From positions 186,001 to 250,000 of the forward strand of contig JABCPU010000009.1 of assembly GCA_016800925.1 (NCBI GenBank): DNA of 64,000 nt, written 5' to 3'. The notes under the pieces were generated by a model. It was not told the origin of the DNA and searched no databases. It saw only the letters and a list, made by a program, of their open reading frames with translations. The DNA is from Suillus spraguei. Its lineage: Eukaryota > Basidiomycota > Agaricomycetes > Boletales > Suillaceae. A program made the translations under genes and the position numbers. The number at the start of each line of letters is the position of its first letter. Position 1 is the first letter of the stretch. This document shows, in pieces, positions 42,827 through 53,863 of this stretch.

Positions 42827-43756
42827 CTACACGTCACACTGAAAATCACGTTAATAAAAAGAATATAAATCAAAGAGAAGCAATATACCAATCCCACCAA
42901 CTCTCCAGCTTTTGTGTGCATGATGAGTGCAACAATCAAGCCTGCGGACGGTTGTTCAATACCGCACGTCGTCTCTACAAAATACCGACTTACCATAAAG
43001 ACCCAGCACTTCAGCGAAGATAAGAATCAAAATCTGCATAACATATCAGATTTATTGCTGACGAGAACAAGGTAATGAATATCTACCATTCCAACGAAAA
43101 GTCGTGGTTGTTGTGCAGTACCACGGACACCAGCATCACCGACAATACCAATGGCGAAACCTGCGGCAAGACCAGCGAGACCGACCGACAAACCAGCACC
43201 GAGGTCAATGAATCCTTGCGCAAGGGTCATAGTTGCCTGCACTAGATTGGATGCAAATCAACATCCAGAATGAGGGGCAGGAAAAGAACAGAACACACGT
43301 GAACTGGAAATGAGGACAGACACCACCAAACCGTAGATCTGCGCATTATCAGAACCGACAGTAGTTAAGATAGAGGAGGACAAAGACATACAGCGATAAT
43401 ACCAGCCATGATAACAGGGACAACACACCTCATGATGAGGTCTGGTCGGAGGACACCCATCGCGGAAATACCAACACCAGACTTTGCGGTACCGTAACTG
43501 CGCAAAATGTTCAGTACATCACAAAACCTGCAACGCGAAAATTGCAGACCTTGCGCCAAGGCCTAGCACACACAAGCACAAGGATCGGTTAGAACATCAA
43601 AGCTTCTGATAATGGTTGCTCATAACACTAACAGGTAAACACAATTGCGCAAGTGCAGCCCTACGAACAATTCAGTCTCGAAAGCGAACAAGGAAAAAAA
43701 CCAGAACTAACCATGGCACCAAAGAAGGGCGCGTAGACGGGACAGAGGTCAGACAT
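42827..43756 (-). CDS. VMA3: V-type H+-ATPase proteolipid subunit c
   Basis: Forms the proton-carrying membrane ring of the vacuolar ATPase. Exons spliced by eye: [16 protein letters not shown], then [127 protein letters not shown] and [14 protein letters not shown]. Four membrane helices. The proton-binding Glu is in [11 protein letters not shown] on helix 4. At least seven introns cut a protein of only about 165 residues. The extreme C-terminus (ELVGLCDV, stop 42827-42829) depends on a last intron near 42850-42896. Shares a divergent promoter of about 240 bp with the thioesterase gene. Confidence 0.93.
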
Positions 43757-43996
43757 AATTTGTGCTTTGAAGGGAGTGGAAAGACTATTGGACGACACTG
43801 GTGAATGGCTGAGTAGTTTAACTAGCTAGTTCGAGTCTACGACGCAGTGAGGAAAAAGCCGATCGGAGATTCAATATGTGGCGCAGCCATTGTTTGGCAA
43901 GAGCTTTAGAATTAAACAACCTACAGAAGGCTTCTCCCTTTGGAAACTTCTTTTCAACTGTGTCCCGGACGGCGTATCCGACTGGCAAGACGCATA

Positions 43997-44898
43997 ATGT
44001 CTGCTTCCTTGAGATTCACCCGAAGGGTAGGTCTTTTATACAGCTTGATTGAGCCTTCTCACAGAAGAAATTATGCAAGGTGTGGAAATCATTCATAGAC
44101 AACAAAGGTATTCCCACCAGGCGCTTTTTTTCGCGCGAGTCGCTGAATACAGCAGCTAGGGCATGATGCACAGTGTTTTCCGAATGCAAGGGTATACACT
44201 TTCTTCTTGCATCCGATACTGACCAGGTCTTTCAGCTTGTCATTCACCGCGCAGTCCCCGGAACAGTTGATTTTTCGCTGAAGATAGAACATTCTAACTG
44301 TGTGTACATTTCTCTTTAACTTTCATGGCACTTATATCCCTGCAGTAAATAGAGTCGGGGTGCGTATCTAAGTTTTCCCGGTATCCTACTTATTGACACA
44401 CCAAACTAGACCGTGCACGGCGGCCTGATCCTGTCGCTGACTGATACCCTTGGCTCGCTGGCTGTTGCAAGCAAAGGCCATTACATGACAGGCGTTTCAA
44501 CCGATATTGGGGCATCCTTTATACGACCTGCAGGCAGGACAGGCGATACCCTTCATGCACGAGCCACACTTACTGCCATGGGTCAGTTATGCAATATCTG
44601 CTAAATGTTCTACGAGCTCATCAAATCAGGGAAATCTTTGGCCTATACTCGCGTAGATTTTACCAATGCTGCAGGCGATTTAGTGGCGTATGGATGTAAG
44701 ACTTGTCGTTGTTCACGGAGAGACTTTTTGACTAATGGCATATACACTAGATCACACGAAATATGTTGGGAAATCGTCATCTGACCCTGTAGTAAAACAA
44801 ACAACTGTTTAGTTCGACGACCTGACAATTTTTTTCAGAACAACGTGAAATTTTCGGAAGATGGCGAGCGAGTAATAGAAGGGAACGACGTTGACTAA
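43997..44898 (+). CDS. hotdog-fold acyl-CoA thioesterase (PaaI/ACOT13-like)
   Basis: Likely hydrolyses acyl- or aryl-CoA thioesters. The conserved core is clear: PGTVDFSLKIEHSNC-TVHGG (spliced at about 44293-44408), LILSLTDTLGSLAVASKGHY, MTGVSTDIGASFIRPAGRTG, DTLHARATLTAMG, KSLAYTRVDFTNAAGDLVAYG, HTKYVGKS and NNVKFSEDGERVIEGNDVD before TAA at 44896-44898. HGG plus the following Asp is the usual active-site region. The 5' part is less sure: ATG 43997 (MSASLRFTRR) opens a frame with a plausible intron at about 44027-44065, but exons between 44070 and 44230 could not be joined with certainty. Confidence 0.78.
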
Positions 44899-45042
44899 TA
44901 TAGTTCGACTTTATGATCTACTTAACGTGCGTCAAATTTTGGAAACAACAACATTCACTTGTACAACGCAGTAAAGCGTCAAGAAAAAATCGACAATGAC
45001 AAGAAAATCAACGTTTCTATCTTTTTCAGTCCAATGTATCCA

Positions 45043-47764
45043 TCAACACGCGTGATGCAATAAGTGAAGTAGGCGCAATGCTGTGTCTTCTTCGCTTGCC
45101 CTTGTCAACGAACTATCCAACTTTCTTGATCTGCCAAAGTCTATTAGGCGGAAGCTCTTGGTCGAGTACGACCGCTGGATTGGCCACTCCGTTGGCTTGC
45201 CCTGCTGCCACAGGATGTTCCGCGCTGCAAATGACTCATGCAACCACCCCGCATGATGGAAGCGGAAGACAAGCGACGCGCATTCTTGCTTGTCGTCAAT
45301 GCACAACTCGTCTGGGTCTATCTCCGTGCCACAGTATTCCAGGAGTAAGATCGGACTCAAATAGTTGGGACGACTCGTGCCGTCACTTGGATCATCGGGT
45401 GTGTAGTAACCGTAGAACTGCGGGCAGAGTGCTCCGACGGGAACAGGATCGTGCAGAGGGGGCATGACATTATATCCGTTCCAGTGTTGGAAGAAGTGAT
45501 CAGGGAACGATTGATAGTTGTTCGCCTCCCGAGCGAGGTGATGGTCATGTTCGATTGAGAGCTTCGCAACAACAGTGACCGTTGCGGTGCGCGGGACGGT
45601 CCCCGAACCACCGTGTCCGCATAGGTCCCAAGGGCTTCGCCACTTCACATTAGTGTGGATGCGAAGAGCTGGTCCGGAGTAAGATGCGATGCGGACGACC
45701 CTCGGAGGTTCAACAGTGAATATTTCTTCCTCGCTTTGCTCTTCTTCACTTTCTTCCCCCTCGCTTTCTTCTGAGTCAGCATGTTCTTCGTCCCCATGGT
45801 CCTGCTCTGGTTCCTCTTTGCATTTCCCCTTGTCCACCCCGGGAGCCGGCGCGCTCGGTTCCTCGGAGTCCTGAATCTCGTCCACCTTCATCTCAACGTC
45901 AGGGACCTCGTCCTGTTCCACTTTGGCTCCAGGCTCCAGGTCCTGCCCGTCTACAGCGTCCATCTCGACATCAGGTTTGGCATCATTTGTTTGAGCTGAA
46001 TCGCTGGAAGAGTTCGCAGGAGGATCCCCGCCCGAAGTTGGCGCTGGTGCATCAGCGGAGTTTTCACCACTCGGTCTATCCAAAAGTTCATCGTCTGGAC
46101 TGATGAATGATGCAGTCACTTCTGGGAGCTCGTGTTCCTCGATGGTAACGTGACCAACCGTTCGGTTCGAACCAGAAGTCTGCAAGGACTCTGTTCCGAC
46201 GAGAACCGGGCCAGCCTGTTGGGCTTCTTCAGGTTTCCCTACAGGGTTGTTTAGGAGCTCTTCCCATTTTCCATCGTCCTTTAACTTCTGGATCTGCCGA
46301 CGGGCGTCCAACTCCACGCAAGTCTTACATATACGAGCGTCCATAAAAAGGTCACGCGGAAGTTCCCATTCCACACTGTGCACAACCGAATGATTACCGG
46401 ACCCCACTGCACGAGGTGCAAGGTAGAGATGAGCTTCTTCCACTTGCGTCCTCCTCCGGGGTCGCGGAGGGAGTATGATTTCAATCAACGGCTCTTCCGT
46501 CGGTCCCTCCTTGTTAGAGGGGAAGATATGCATCAAGCCCCCTTTCTCCGTTGCTTCGTCTTCCGCTATCTCAGCTAGTTTCTGCGCCTTCAACGCAGCT
46601 TCTTTGCTTTCCGGTGCGAGGGAGAGGGAGTAGGTTCGGACGACTCGTCGATTAGCAACTTTGGAAAGCCATGGAGTTTCGTGGTCGGCATCGCTCTCAT
46701 CGATAGATAATTTGTTCCAAGGGTCGTGAACGTGGAGCTTCTTAGGGAGAAGATGTAAAGGAATCCGTTGTTGGAGAACCGGATTCCTATCGTGCGTGCA
46801 CGGGATGAAAGGATGTGGAGAGGGATAATGGTCGGGGTGGAAGGGAGAATCGATGCTCGGCAATGGCGCGGCAGGTTGATCTGCGCATTTTTCTGGCGAC
46901 GTTTCGCCTGCCTCACCCGCTTGCATGGCTTCGTTGAGCTGCACGCTGGTGGTTGTATCTTTCTCTACATCTTGATTAGCAGCTTGTACTGCCTCCTCTT
47001 CTTGGTTTGTACCAATGTTATCGCCCTGATCACCTACTGGAGGGACAGGATTTCCTTCATCCCTGACTTCTGCTATGTAGCTGGAACCGGAGCCTGATTT
47101 TGCCTTCTCTCTGACCTCCTTTCGAGTGGAATACTGATCGTACATGCTCAATCTGACACGTGTGTCATAGCACCGAATCAGTTCCCCGATGTCAGCTACT
47201 GGTATCTCTCGTGGATGCTCCTCCTTATCGGCCCAATAGAGCTCATCCTTCGCTGTAAGCTCACCAACCTGACGCATCCACTTGGCAAGTCTGCTTCCCG
47301 TGGAGTTGGTGATGTAGTTTGGCACATTTGGGAGACGTCGAACGTGGTAAAAGTCGTAGAGCGTTGCACCCCATAAATCAAGACCGTTGCCGGCCTCCTT
47401 GCCGCGCAATGAAGATGGCTTGATGGCTTGTCCATTAGGATCACGAGGCCAGCAGCGAAAGATGATGCGATTCTTGCCATATCCAACGCAACTTTCGTCG
47501 TTATCGACTTGTTCTTGGACAGACTTTGGAAGTTTATGGGGGTCAATCGTACCGAAATCAGCGTACTCGGCTCGTGATGTTGCATCTATGCTGGAACGAA
47601 ATCGTTCTACAGTGTGGGATAGCATTGGCGATAGTGACATACCGTTCTCCTTTATGATTCTTGTCTTTGGATTTCTTGGGCGGTGGACCTCTGGAAGATT
47701 CTGAATCTACAGCCTTCGCGACGCGCTGTTTGGCTTTTTTGGTCTTTAGGAAACCCCGTTTCAT
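45043..47764 (-). CDS. large kinase-like protein, catalytic Asp replaced (predicted pseudokinase)
   Basis: About 890 residues. Starts at ATG 47764 (MKRGFLKTKKAKQRVAKAVD). A 52-nt intron joins KGER to IDATSRAEYADFGTIDPHKL; the ORF itself is also open from 47640. The N-terminal half (CWPRDPNGQAIKPS, GLDLWGATLYDFYHVRRLPN) is typical of Agaricomycete-specific proteins. A very acidic Ser/Glu/Asp-rich middle follows. The C-terminal domain is kinase-like: VVAKLSIEHDHHLAREANNY (Lys and Glu), LSPILLLEYCG hinge-like, then GWLHESFAARNILW where HxD-x4-N reads H-E-S...N, and FRLIDFGRS. Lys, Glu, Asn and DFG remain; the HRD Asp is Ser. Function unknown. Confidence 0.8.
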
Positions 47765-49217
47765 GACGGTATTTGATAGAGCTTCTCTAGATGGAATGAC
47801 GATCCTAGGGATCACGATTATGCGACACTTGCAGAGATGTTGGGAGAGTCGGATGAGGGCTAGAGGCAGAAGAGCGACCCAGACGGCGGTCAATAAACCT
47901 TAACTTGTAGGCGTCAATCAAGAGCATTTCCTAAATAGTGTCCTCTTACTTGCAGATCCGATTATCACTTTGACCAGGTTTATAGAGGCTGTTTGTTTAT
48001 CAGTGGTTAATTATACGTCTCACTGTTCTATGTATGATTTTAAGAAGCACATACGGTAGCTGCACGCCTAGATACAAGGCTTGAGTGAAACAACCCCTAG
48101 CTTTTGACAGCGAGCGCTTGAGCTCTTAACACGATTGATGGACCGTATCAACTTCTAGGTAAGAAGGAAATGAATAGCAAGTGAAGAAGGTCACGACGTT
48201 GGAGAGCTCGAGGTAGGGATGAGTAAATTATTTATTCAAGTAGAATGGAAGTTCGAGTCGTCATCGTATCATTCACGTGACCAGGAACGTATGACTGACA
48301 CTAATCTGAGACGGCGAGAAATGTGTGGCTGTCACCAGCACAAAAGATGAAACATTTATCTTAGCGACCAACAACATCGTTTCTTGTATTATCATACATG
48401 TTTCGAATACCATGATGGGATAGACAACGTACTTACTCAGCAAGGCGACAGCACGGATGATGCTGAGAAACTACCGACACGCGCGGTCGTGTGACACCTT
48501 TGGAGAATCCACTTTCAAACGTGCCTTCAACTTCAAGTCACCGCGGCACGCAGCAACCTATTTTTAGATCCTGCTCTCATTCTGTCGGCTTCTTGTTGGT
48601 CAGTTGCTCTTGAACTTTCAAATAAACTTATCAAATTCATCACATACGATCTCGCTGTTTTTTGTGCATGGGATGCCCATCACCGCGGTCAACGACTTCA
48701 GTAAAGGTAAACTTGCACGAGGTGAGGTCCCTCCTACCTGGTGTTGAACAAGAACCATAGCCCACTACTTATATGCCTACAAGCTGGGCATTGGACTGGC
48801 CAGGTGGCACATGTATGGGACACAGCGGGCGGAGTATAATTTTCAAAGAGATTTTTGACCGCGGCAACTTCGTGGCAGTAGGACTAGAATCAGAGCGATC
48901 CCCCTATGCGTCGATAAGCTATCATCGGGAGAAGTCCATCACATTCTTGGATCGTTGCTTCAAATTTGGGTGTTCCGATAGGAAAATTATTTAGAGGCGT
49001 ATGATTATGCGGCTCGTCACCTAATATCACTATCTCCCCAGTCTCCCGCTAGAAAGGTGTTCCCTCTAGTATAAAGCTATCGCCCTTTCGTGAATTTGCA
49101 TTGGCCACTGATAGCAATAACCACTCACTCACCGACGCCTGTATTCTTGGATTTAAGGCGCAGTTGCGTCATCAACAATATCCTTGCCGTCATCCTTCTA
49201 GACAACTACAACCCATA
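47765..49217. other. 1.45-kb divergent intergenic region, no gene recognised
   Basis: Upstream of both the kinase-like gene (-) and the phosphodiesterase gene (+). The ORF at 48773-48994 (+) begins with ATG but shows no motif and low conservation-like composition. A TATA-like AGTATAAAG lies near 49068, about 150 bp before the next gene. Confidence 0.45.
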
Positions 49218-50206
49218 ATGGATTTTAGTGAGTAGCCTTTTGCCTGTCGAGCAGCGCTATCGATCTAATGTCTCACCTAGAATATGCTCTGTGGCTTGTT
49301 CCCTCGGGGCCGGATGCTGAGGCAATACGCTATCTAATGATGTTTCGGCCAAGGCCTGAAAGACCAAAGAGTGAAACGCCGAAAGATACCAAACCAAAGG
49401 AGACTAAACCAAAGGACAATAAATCTAAGGGAGGTAAATCAGACGACGGAAAATCAAAGGATGGCAAATCGCAGGCTGGAAAATCGCAGGCTGGAAAATC
49501 AAAAAATGGCAAATCAAATGACGGCAAATCGCAGGCCGGAAAATCGCAGGCTGGAAAACCAAAGGACGCCAAAGTAAAGAGCGAAAAGTCAAGTACTCAC
49601 TCGACATCAGTTCGCTCGATATCCGCTTCCTCCACATTTTCTTATCCGAGGACATCTTTCCCTCGACCATCCCACCTCAGACGTTACACCAGATCATACC
49701 CCCGCTTCGATCCACATATCACCCTCGCCACTTTCTGGTGCCCGCATCGCCCTAGCATCTTTCAATTTGTGCCTTCGGGCGCCAAAACGACTCCCGTCCA
49801 ATTTGAGTCCATAGAGGTCGGAGACCACTTCCTCAACTCACTGTCCATTGTCGTTGCCAAATCCGAGGGACTCATGCAGCTACGCGATCGCATCATGGAC
49901 CATCTAAAGGCAAACAACATACGAGCCACATACCCTTCACCGCACATGTCCTTGTTCTACCTAGATGAATCCTTCAAAGGAGAACGCGCGCTGCTTTGCA
50001 AGCAACTGAAAGAAACAGGAAGAGTCCACGAAAGAAAAGGGGGAGACCCAAGCCTTACGCTGAATTGTACCGTGGACGGTGCTTGGGAATTTGACGGCAT
50101 GAGGGGATTTGAAGGAATGGAGATATGGCTCGTTGATGTCACTGAAGGAGTGGAAGATTGGACCATTGGAAAGATGGTATCTCAAGCCACGAATGCCCAA
50201 AGCTAA
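49218..50206 (+). CDS. 2H-family cyclic nucleotide phosphodiesterase (CPDase) with Lys/Gly/Ser repeat insert
   Basis: Expected to open 2',3'-cyclic phosphates (ADP-ribose 1'',2''-cyclic phosphate/tRNA-splicing type). The two H-x-T/S motifs of the 2H superfamily are FDPHITLATFW (about 49705-49738) and SPHMSLFYLD (about 49938-49968), the normal spacing region. N-terminus ALWLVPSGPD and a C-terminal MEIWLVDVTEGVEDWTIGKM are family-like. Between the N-terminal strand and the first His motif lies an insert of about 110 residues, very rich in Lys, Ser and Gly. Start: either ATG 49218 with a 53-nt intron at 49228-49280 (consensus GTGAGT...CCTAG, giving MDFKYALWLV) or ATG 49268 without it (MSHLEYALWLV). 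I prefer the former slightly. Confidence 0.83.
49433..49567 (+). repeat. nine 15-bp tandem units coding for GKSxx
   Basis: Nine consecutive 15-bp units, such as GGAAAATCGCAGGCT, stay in frame inside the phosphodiesterase gene. Each encodes Gly-Lys-Ser/Pro plus two variable residues (for example GKSQA, GKSKD, GKSND). Units 3-4 and 7-8 are nearly identical pairs, so part of the array probably grew by duplicating a larger block. Confidence 0.92.
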
Positions 50207-50551
50207 AGTCTACGTGAAAACAGGCGACCCTTATGTTAATATATTTGGAAATGAGGGGCCGGATCCTTACGAGGTCAGAGAAATGGCATCCTATTTTCCG
50301 AGTTGGGGCGACACCAGACATTATGGCATGTACGGACCAATGGCACCACATTTGCCTCAGGACCCAAGGTAGCGTGCGCCGCCTTCTTGGCTGTGATCTG
50401 TACTCAACACGATTTCAACCACAGATATTATACGCATAATTACGCACAGTGGGAAGACCCGCGGATGCGACGCAATATGTATGCAGGCATGTTTCCAGGT
50501 GCGGATATCTGGGGATATGGTCCCAACATGAATGGAACGATGCATACTTGA
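50193..50551 (+). CDS. candidate small Tyr/Pro/Met/Gly-rich protein overlapping the phosphodiesterase 3' end
   Basis: ATG at 50193, in the +1 frame, overlaps the last 14 bp of the phosphodiesterase. The frame (MPKAKVYVKTGDPYVNIFGN...) runs to CCAAG at about 50370. A clean GT-AG intron of about 57 nt (acceptor ...TTTCAACCACAG) joins it to RYYTHNYAQWEDPRMRRNMY and ends at TGA 50549-50551. About 100 residues, unusually rich in Tyr, Pro, Met, Asn and Gly, with no membrane helix or known domain. It could be a separate gene, an alternative 3' end of the phosphodiesterase reached by splicing, or chance. The even open frame on both sides of a good intron favours real coding. Confidence 0.4.
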
Positions 50552-51174
50552 ACTTTTAAGAGTATCGACGGTGTTTGTGCACATTACTGGATAGTGGCTG
50601 TAAAGCTCCCTAGATTAATATCGTTAGCTATACTTGCTGTAGATCACAGGTGAAACAGATGGATAGGAATTTACCTTGATGGTTTTGACATCACAGCGTG
50701 TGGCCGTACCGATGCCAATCTATTGCATTCCCAAGGCTTTTAAGAACGGCAGCATTCGGGGATCGTATGCTAAACGCGCTAAAAGCCATGAGAGTGCAGT
50801 TTCTGCCATCGACCATCGGATCGATCATCGTCACGGTCCCCATCTCGAGTGAACATCGATAAATCGATATTTGTGTTGGGCACCTGCGGACCGCGATCAT
50901 GGGTGCATAGGTGTGCTAGGCTGGAGCAGTCTTTCAATTTCGAGCCTCGTGAGTAATGGATGGGCGGGGCAGAGGTTGAACGTTGAGACTCGAGAGAGCT
51001 TAAGATTAAAGTTAACGCAGTCACGTATGGATGGTTGTAATTGAAAATGGCTAAACCGGCGTGTACTCCGCGCCAAGCCGCCGGCTAACACTTACCCGTA
51101 CACGCTTTTACAGTACTGACTTCTACGTGGCGAGAGCAGCAGGCAACTGCAAGTCGACGTGCTCACTGCTCAGC
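50552..51174. other. intergenic region upstream of ALG6
   Basis: About 620 bp with no supported ORF; includes the ALG6 promoter. Confidence 0.45.
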
Positions 51175-53863
51175 ATGGACGAAGCATCTGATGTCATGCC
51201 CAGCGACCTGCCAACTGAACACCGCCAACGACACGCACGGGATCGTTCGACTTCTTTGAATTCGCTTTCTCACTTCAAAAATCACGGCGGTTCGTCCAAG
51301 CATATGCGACCTTCCACCCTCCGAAGCCATGGTTCTAACGCAAGCATGAAAAGTATCGGGTACGTATTCATATCGTCCTTGCAAGCTTGAACAGTGCTCA
51401 TATCTGTTGCCCAGCTCCGAAACCGACTACTCGGAAATCATCGCTCCCATTCCCCGTCGACATCTCCTGCAAACATCACAAAGTCTTCATTGGCTTCGGG
51501 TTGGTACGTCCTCGGGAGACGAGTTGCTCGATAGAGGCGTCTCTCCGGTTTCTGCGTCTTCGGTCGGCTCTGTCTTCCCAAATAGCAGGATGAACAATCG
51601 ACTTAGTTTTACCGCTCTCATGGAACATGAAAGAACCGCCGCCGGGCCATCATCCAGGGCTGATGCGAGAAAAATCGAGGATGAACAGGGAACTTTCGGG
51701 GCTGGAAGGCGGTTTGTGAGGTGGATGCATCGGAGTAATATGAAAAGCTTGGTGATTCCTTCAGCTATCGCCGCATCTGCCTTGGTGAAATGGTGCATCG
51801 GACTCGGAACTTATTCTGGTACGTTGACTCACTGCGCGCATGCTTTAATCTCAGGTTACCCCGCAGGCTACGGTACGCCACCCATGTTCGGCGACTATGA
51901 AGCCCAGCGACATTGGATGGAGCTTACCATATACCTCCCCGTCAGGGAATGGTATACTTATGACTTGCAGTACTGGGGTCTTGACTATCCTCCTCTGACT
52001 GCATATGTTTCATGGCTATGCGGAAGAATGTAAGTTTGTCGAGTAGAATTCATTATATTATCTCCATTTATCTTGTTCTTCAGTGGGTCTTTAATCGAAC
52101 CTTCATGGTTCGCGCTACAGGCATCTCGCGGCATCGAGACGGAGGAAGCAAGCTATTCATGCGAGCCACCGTACTCGTCCTTGATTTCCTAATCTATATT
52201 CCGGCGTTGTACACGTTTGTATACGCATGGCAGGGCACGCGATCATCTAGGAAACGAGTACGTTGGTCAATCCATTGTTATAATTGCTCCAGATATTTAT
52301 CATCGTATTGTCGTTTCGCGAGTAGCATGCTGCGCTGCTCACATTACTGTTCCATCCAGCGCTTCTATTGATTGACTTTGGTCATTTCCAATATAACTCC
52401 GTCATGTTAGGCAAGTCACTCTTCATTGGGGTGTTTCTGATTCTCATCAGCATATCTCTTAGGTTTAACGCTGCTGGCGATCAACTCCTTTGCAGCAGGA
52501 CATGATCTTCTTGGAGCTATATTCTTCGTCCTGAGTCTAGGTTTCAAACAGATGGCTCTTTACTACGCCCCTGCGATCGGCTCTTACTTGATCGGAAAAT
52601 GTATTTATTTAGGACCCGTCCATGGGTAAGTCTGTCGCAGCTGCAGGACTGCTTTCAATAAACTAAATAACTCTTCAGCACTCGCCTGTTTCTGCGTCTA
52701 GCACTGACGACAACACTAGCCTTCATCATCATGTTCGCACCCTTCCTTCCTCCCTTTGCTCCTCTCTCTGCTATTGCCGCGCCTATCACTCGCATCTTCC
52801 CGTTTGGACGTGGTCTCTTCGAAGATAAAGTTGCCAACTTTTGGTGCTTTACCAACGTGTTGATAAAGTGGAAGCGGATATTTGCTAGCAGAGAAAGTCT
52901 TCTGATCAAGGCGTCTACTGGACTCACCGTTCTTGGGTTCTTACCTGCTGTGGCTGCGCTCATTTTCGGTGGTTACAAGACTCGGTTGCGGAAGGACGTT
53001 CAAAACGACTCAGTGAATGTGTCTCCCGCGGCATCGTCATCACCAACGCCAATTTTACCGCTATTACCCTATGCACTCCTAACCTGTTCCATGTCGTTCT
53101 TCCTCTTATCGTTCCAGGTGCATGAGAAGACCATTCTTGTTCCCCTCCTACCTCTCACACTCCTGCTGTCGGGCGCCTCACCCACTGACGATGCATTCTT
53201 GTGGGGAGCTTTGGGTAACAATGTTGGGGTCTTCAGGTGAGCGGTATGCGTTTTTGCATGTGTTTGTGCTGCTAATGGGGGTGCTGTTCATTTGTAGCAT
53301 GTGGCCATTGCTCAAAAAAGATGGACTAGGACTTCAGTACCTTGCAATGCTTCTTCTCTGGAACCGATTGATTGGGCATAATCCATTCAAACTACACTAT
53401 GGATATTTTATGGGACTCGTATCTTGCGTGCGAAGCGCTTCTTTTGCACGGTTTGGTCGTAGCTGATGATATCTAATCTTAGGTGGTACATACATTAATA
53501 ATCCTCCTCCATCTGGTCGAGCTTGCAGTGACGCCGCCTGCACGCTACCCTGACCTCTTCCCAGTTCTTAATGTCCTAATATGCACCCCGATATTTGGAC
53601 TCATCTGGCTTTGGAGCATCAAGCGTTCAGCGGAGGTGGGCTGGGCTGTAAGCGGACTGCCTGGAAAACGCAAAAAAGAAGGCCCTTCTTCAGCTGCAAT
53701 CAGTGCAACCTCGTCGAGTACAGCGTTTGGGAACAGTCCGGTGCGTGGAGAGACGGGGGCACGTGCGGTGAGTCTTGGGTATGCAAGTGGGCGTGCGCGT
53801 GGACAGGCTGATGCTAGGAGGCGAGCGTTGGAGATGAGCGTGAGTGGTGATCGGGAACGTTGA
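51175..53863 (+). CDS. ALG6: ALG6-type dolichyl-P-Glc alpha-1,3-glucosyltransferase, with an apparent 1-nt frameshift
   Basis: GT57 multi-membrane ER enzyme that adds the first glucose to Man9GlcNAc2-PP-dolichol. Starts [20 protein letters not shown] (51175). The first membrane helix is [17 protein letters not shown], then the luminal loop hallmark [15 protein letters not shown] and [20 protein letters not shown]. Later blocks are [87 protein letters not shown] and [13 protein letters not shown]. Introns of 50-75 bp throughout, all joining in frame except at about 52147. There ASRGIETEE and [20 protein letters not shown] lie in different frames, as if one A of GAGGAAAGCAAG were missing. Either sequencing error or a null allele. 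Confidence 0.9.

Noticed and set aside
44089..44292. Cys-rich 67-codon minus-strand ORF resembling a small secreted protein
   Set aside because: It begins without a signal peptide, lies antisense to the 5' exons of the thioesterase gene, and has no independent support.
43880..44500. A dedicated CoA-ester metabolism cluster linking ligase, thioesterase and hydratase
   Set aside because: The three genes are 18-40 kb apart on both strands and separated by unrelated housekeeping genes.
46590..47897. Alternative ORFs within the kinase-like gene on both strands
   Set aside because: Shadows of a long GC-rich coding exon; the 865-codon frame contains all recognisable motifs.
49330..49670. Antisense ORFs rich in Phe/Pro/Cys opposite the phosphodiesterase
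   Set aside because: They are mirror readings of the 15-bp GKSxx repeat and have no start context of their own.
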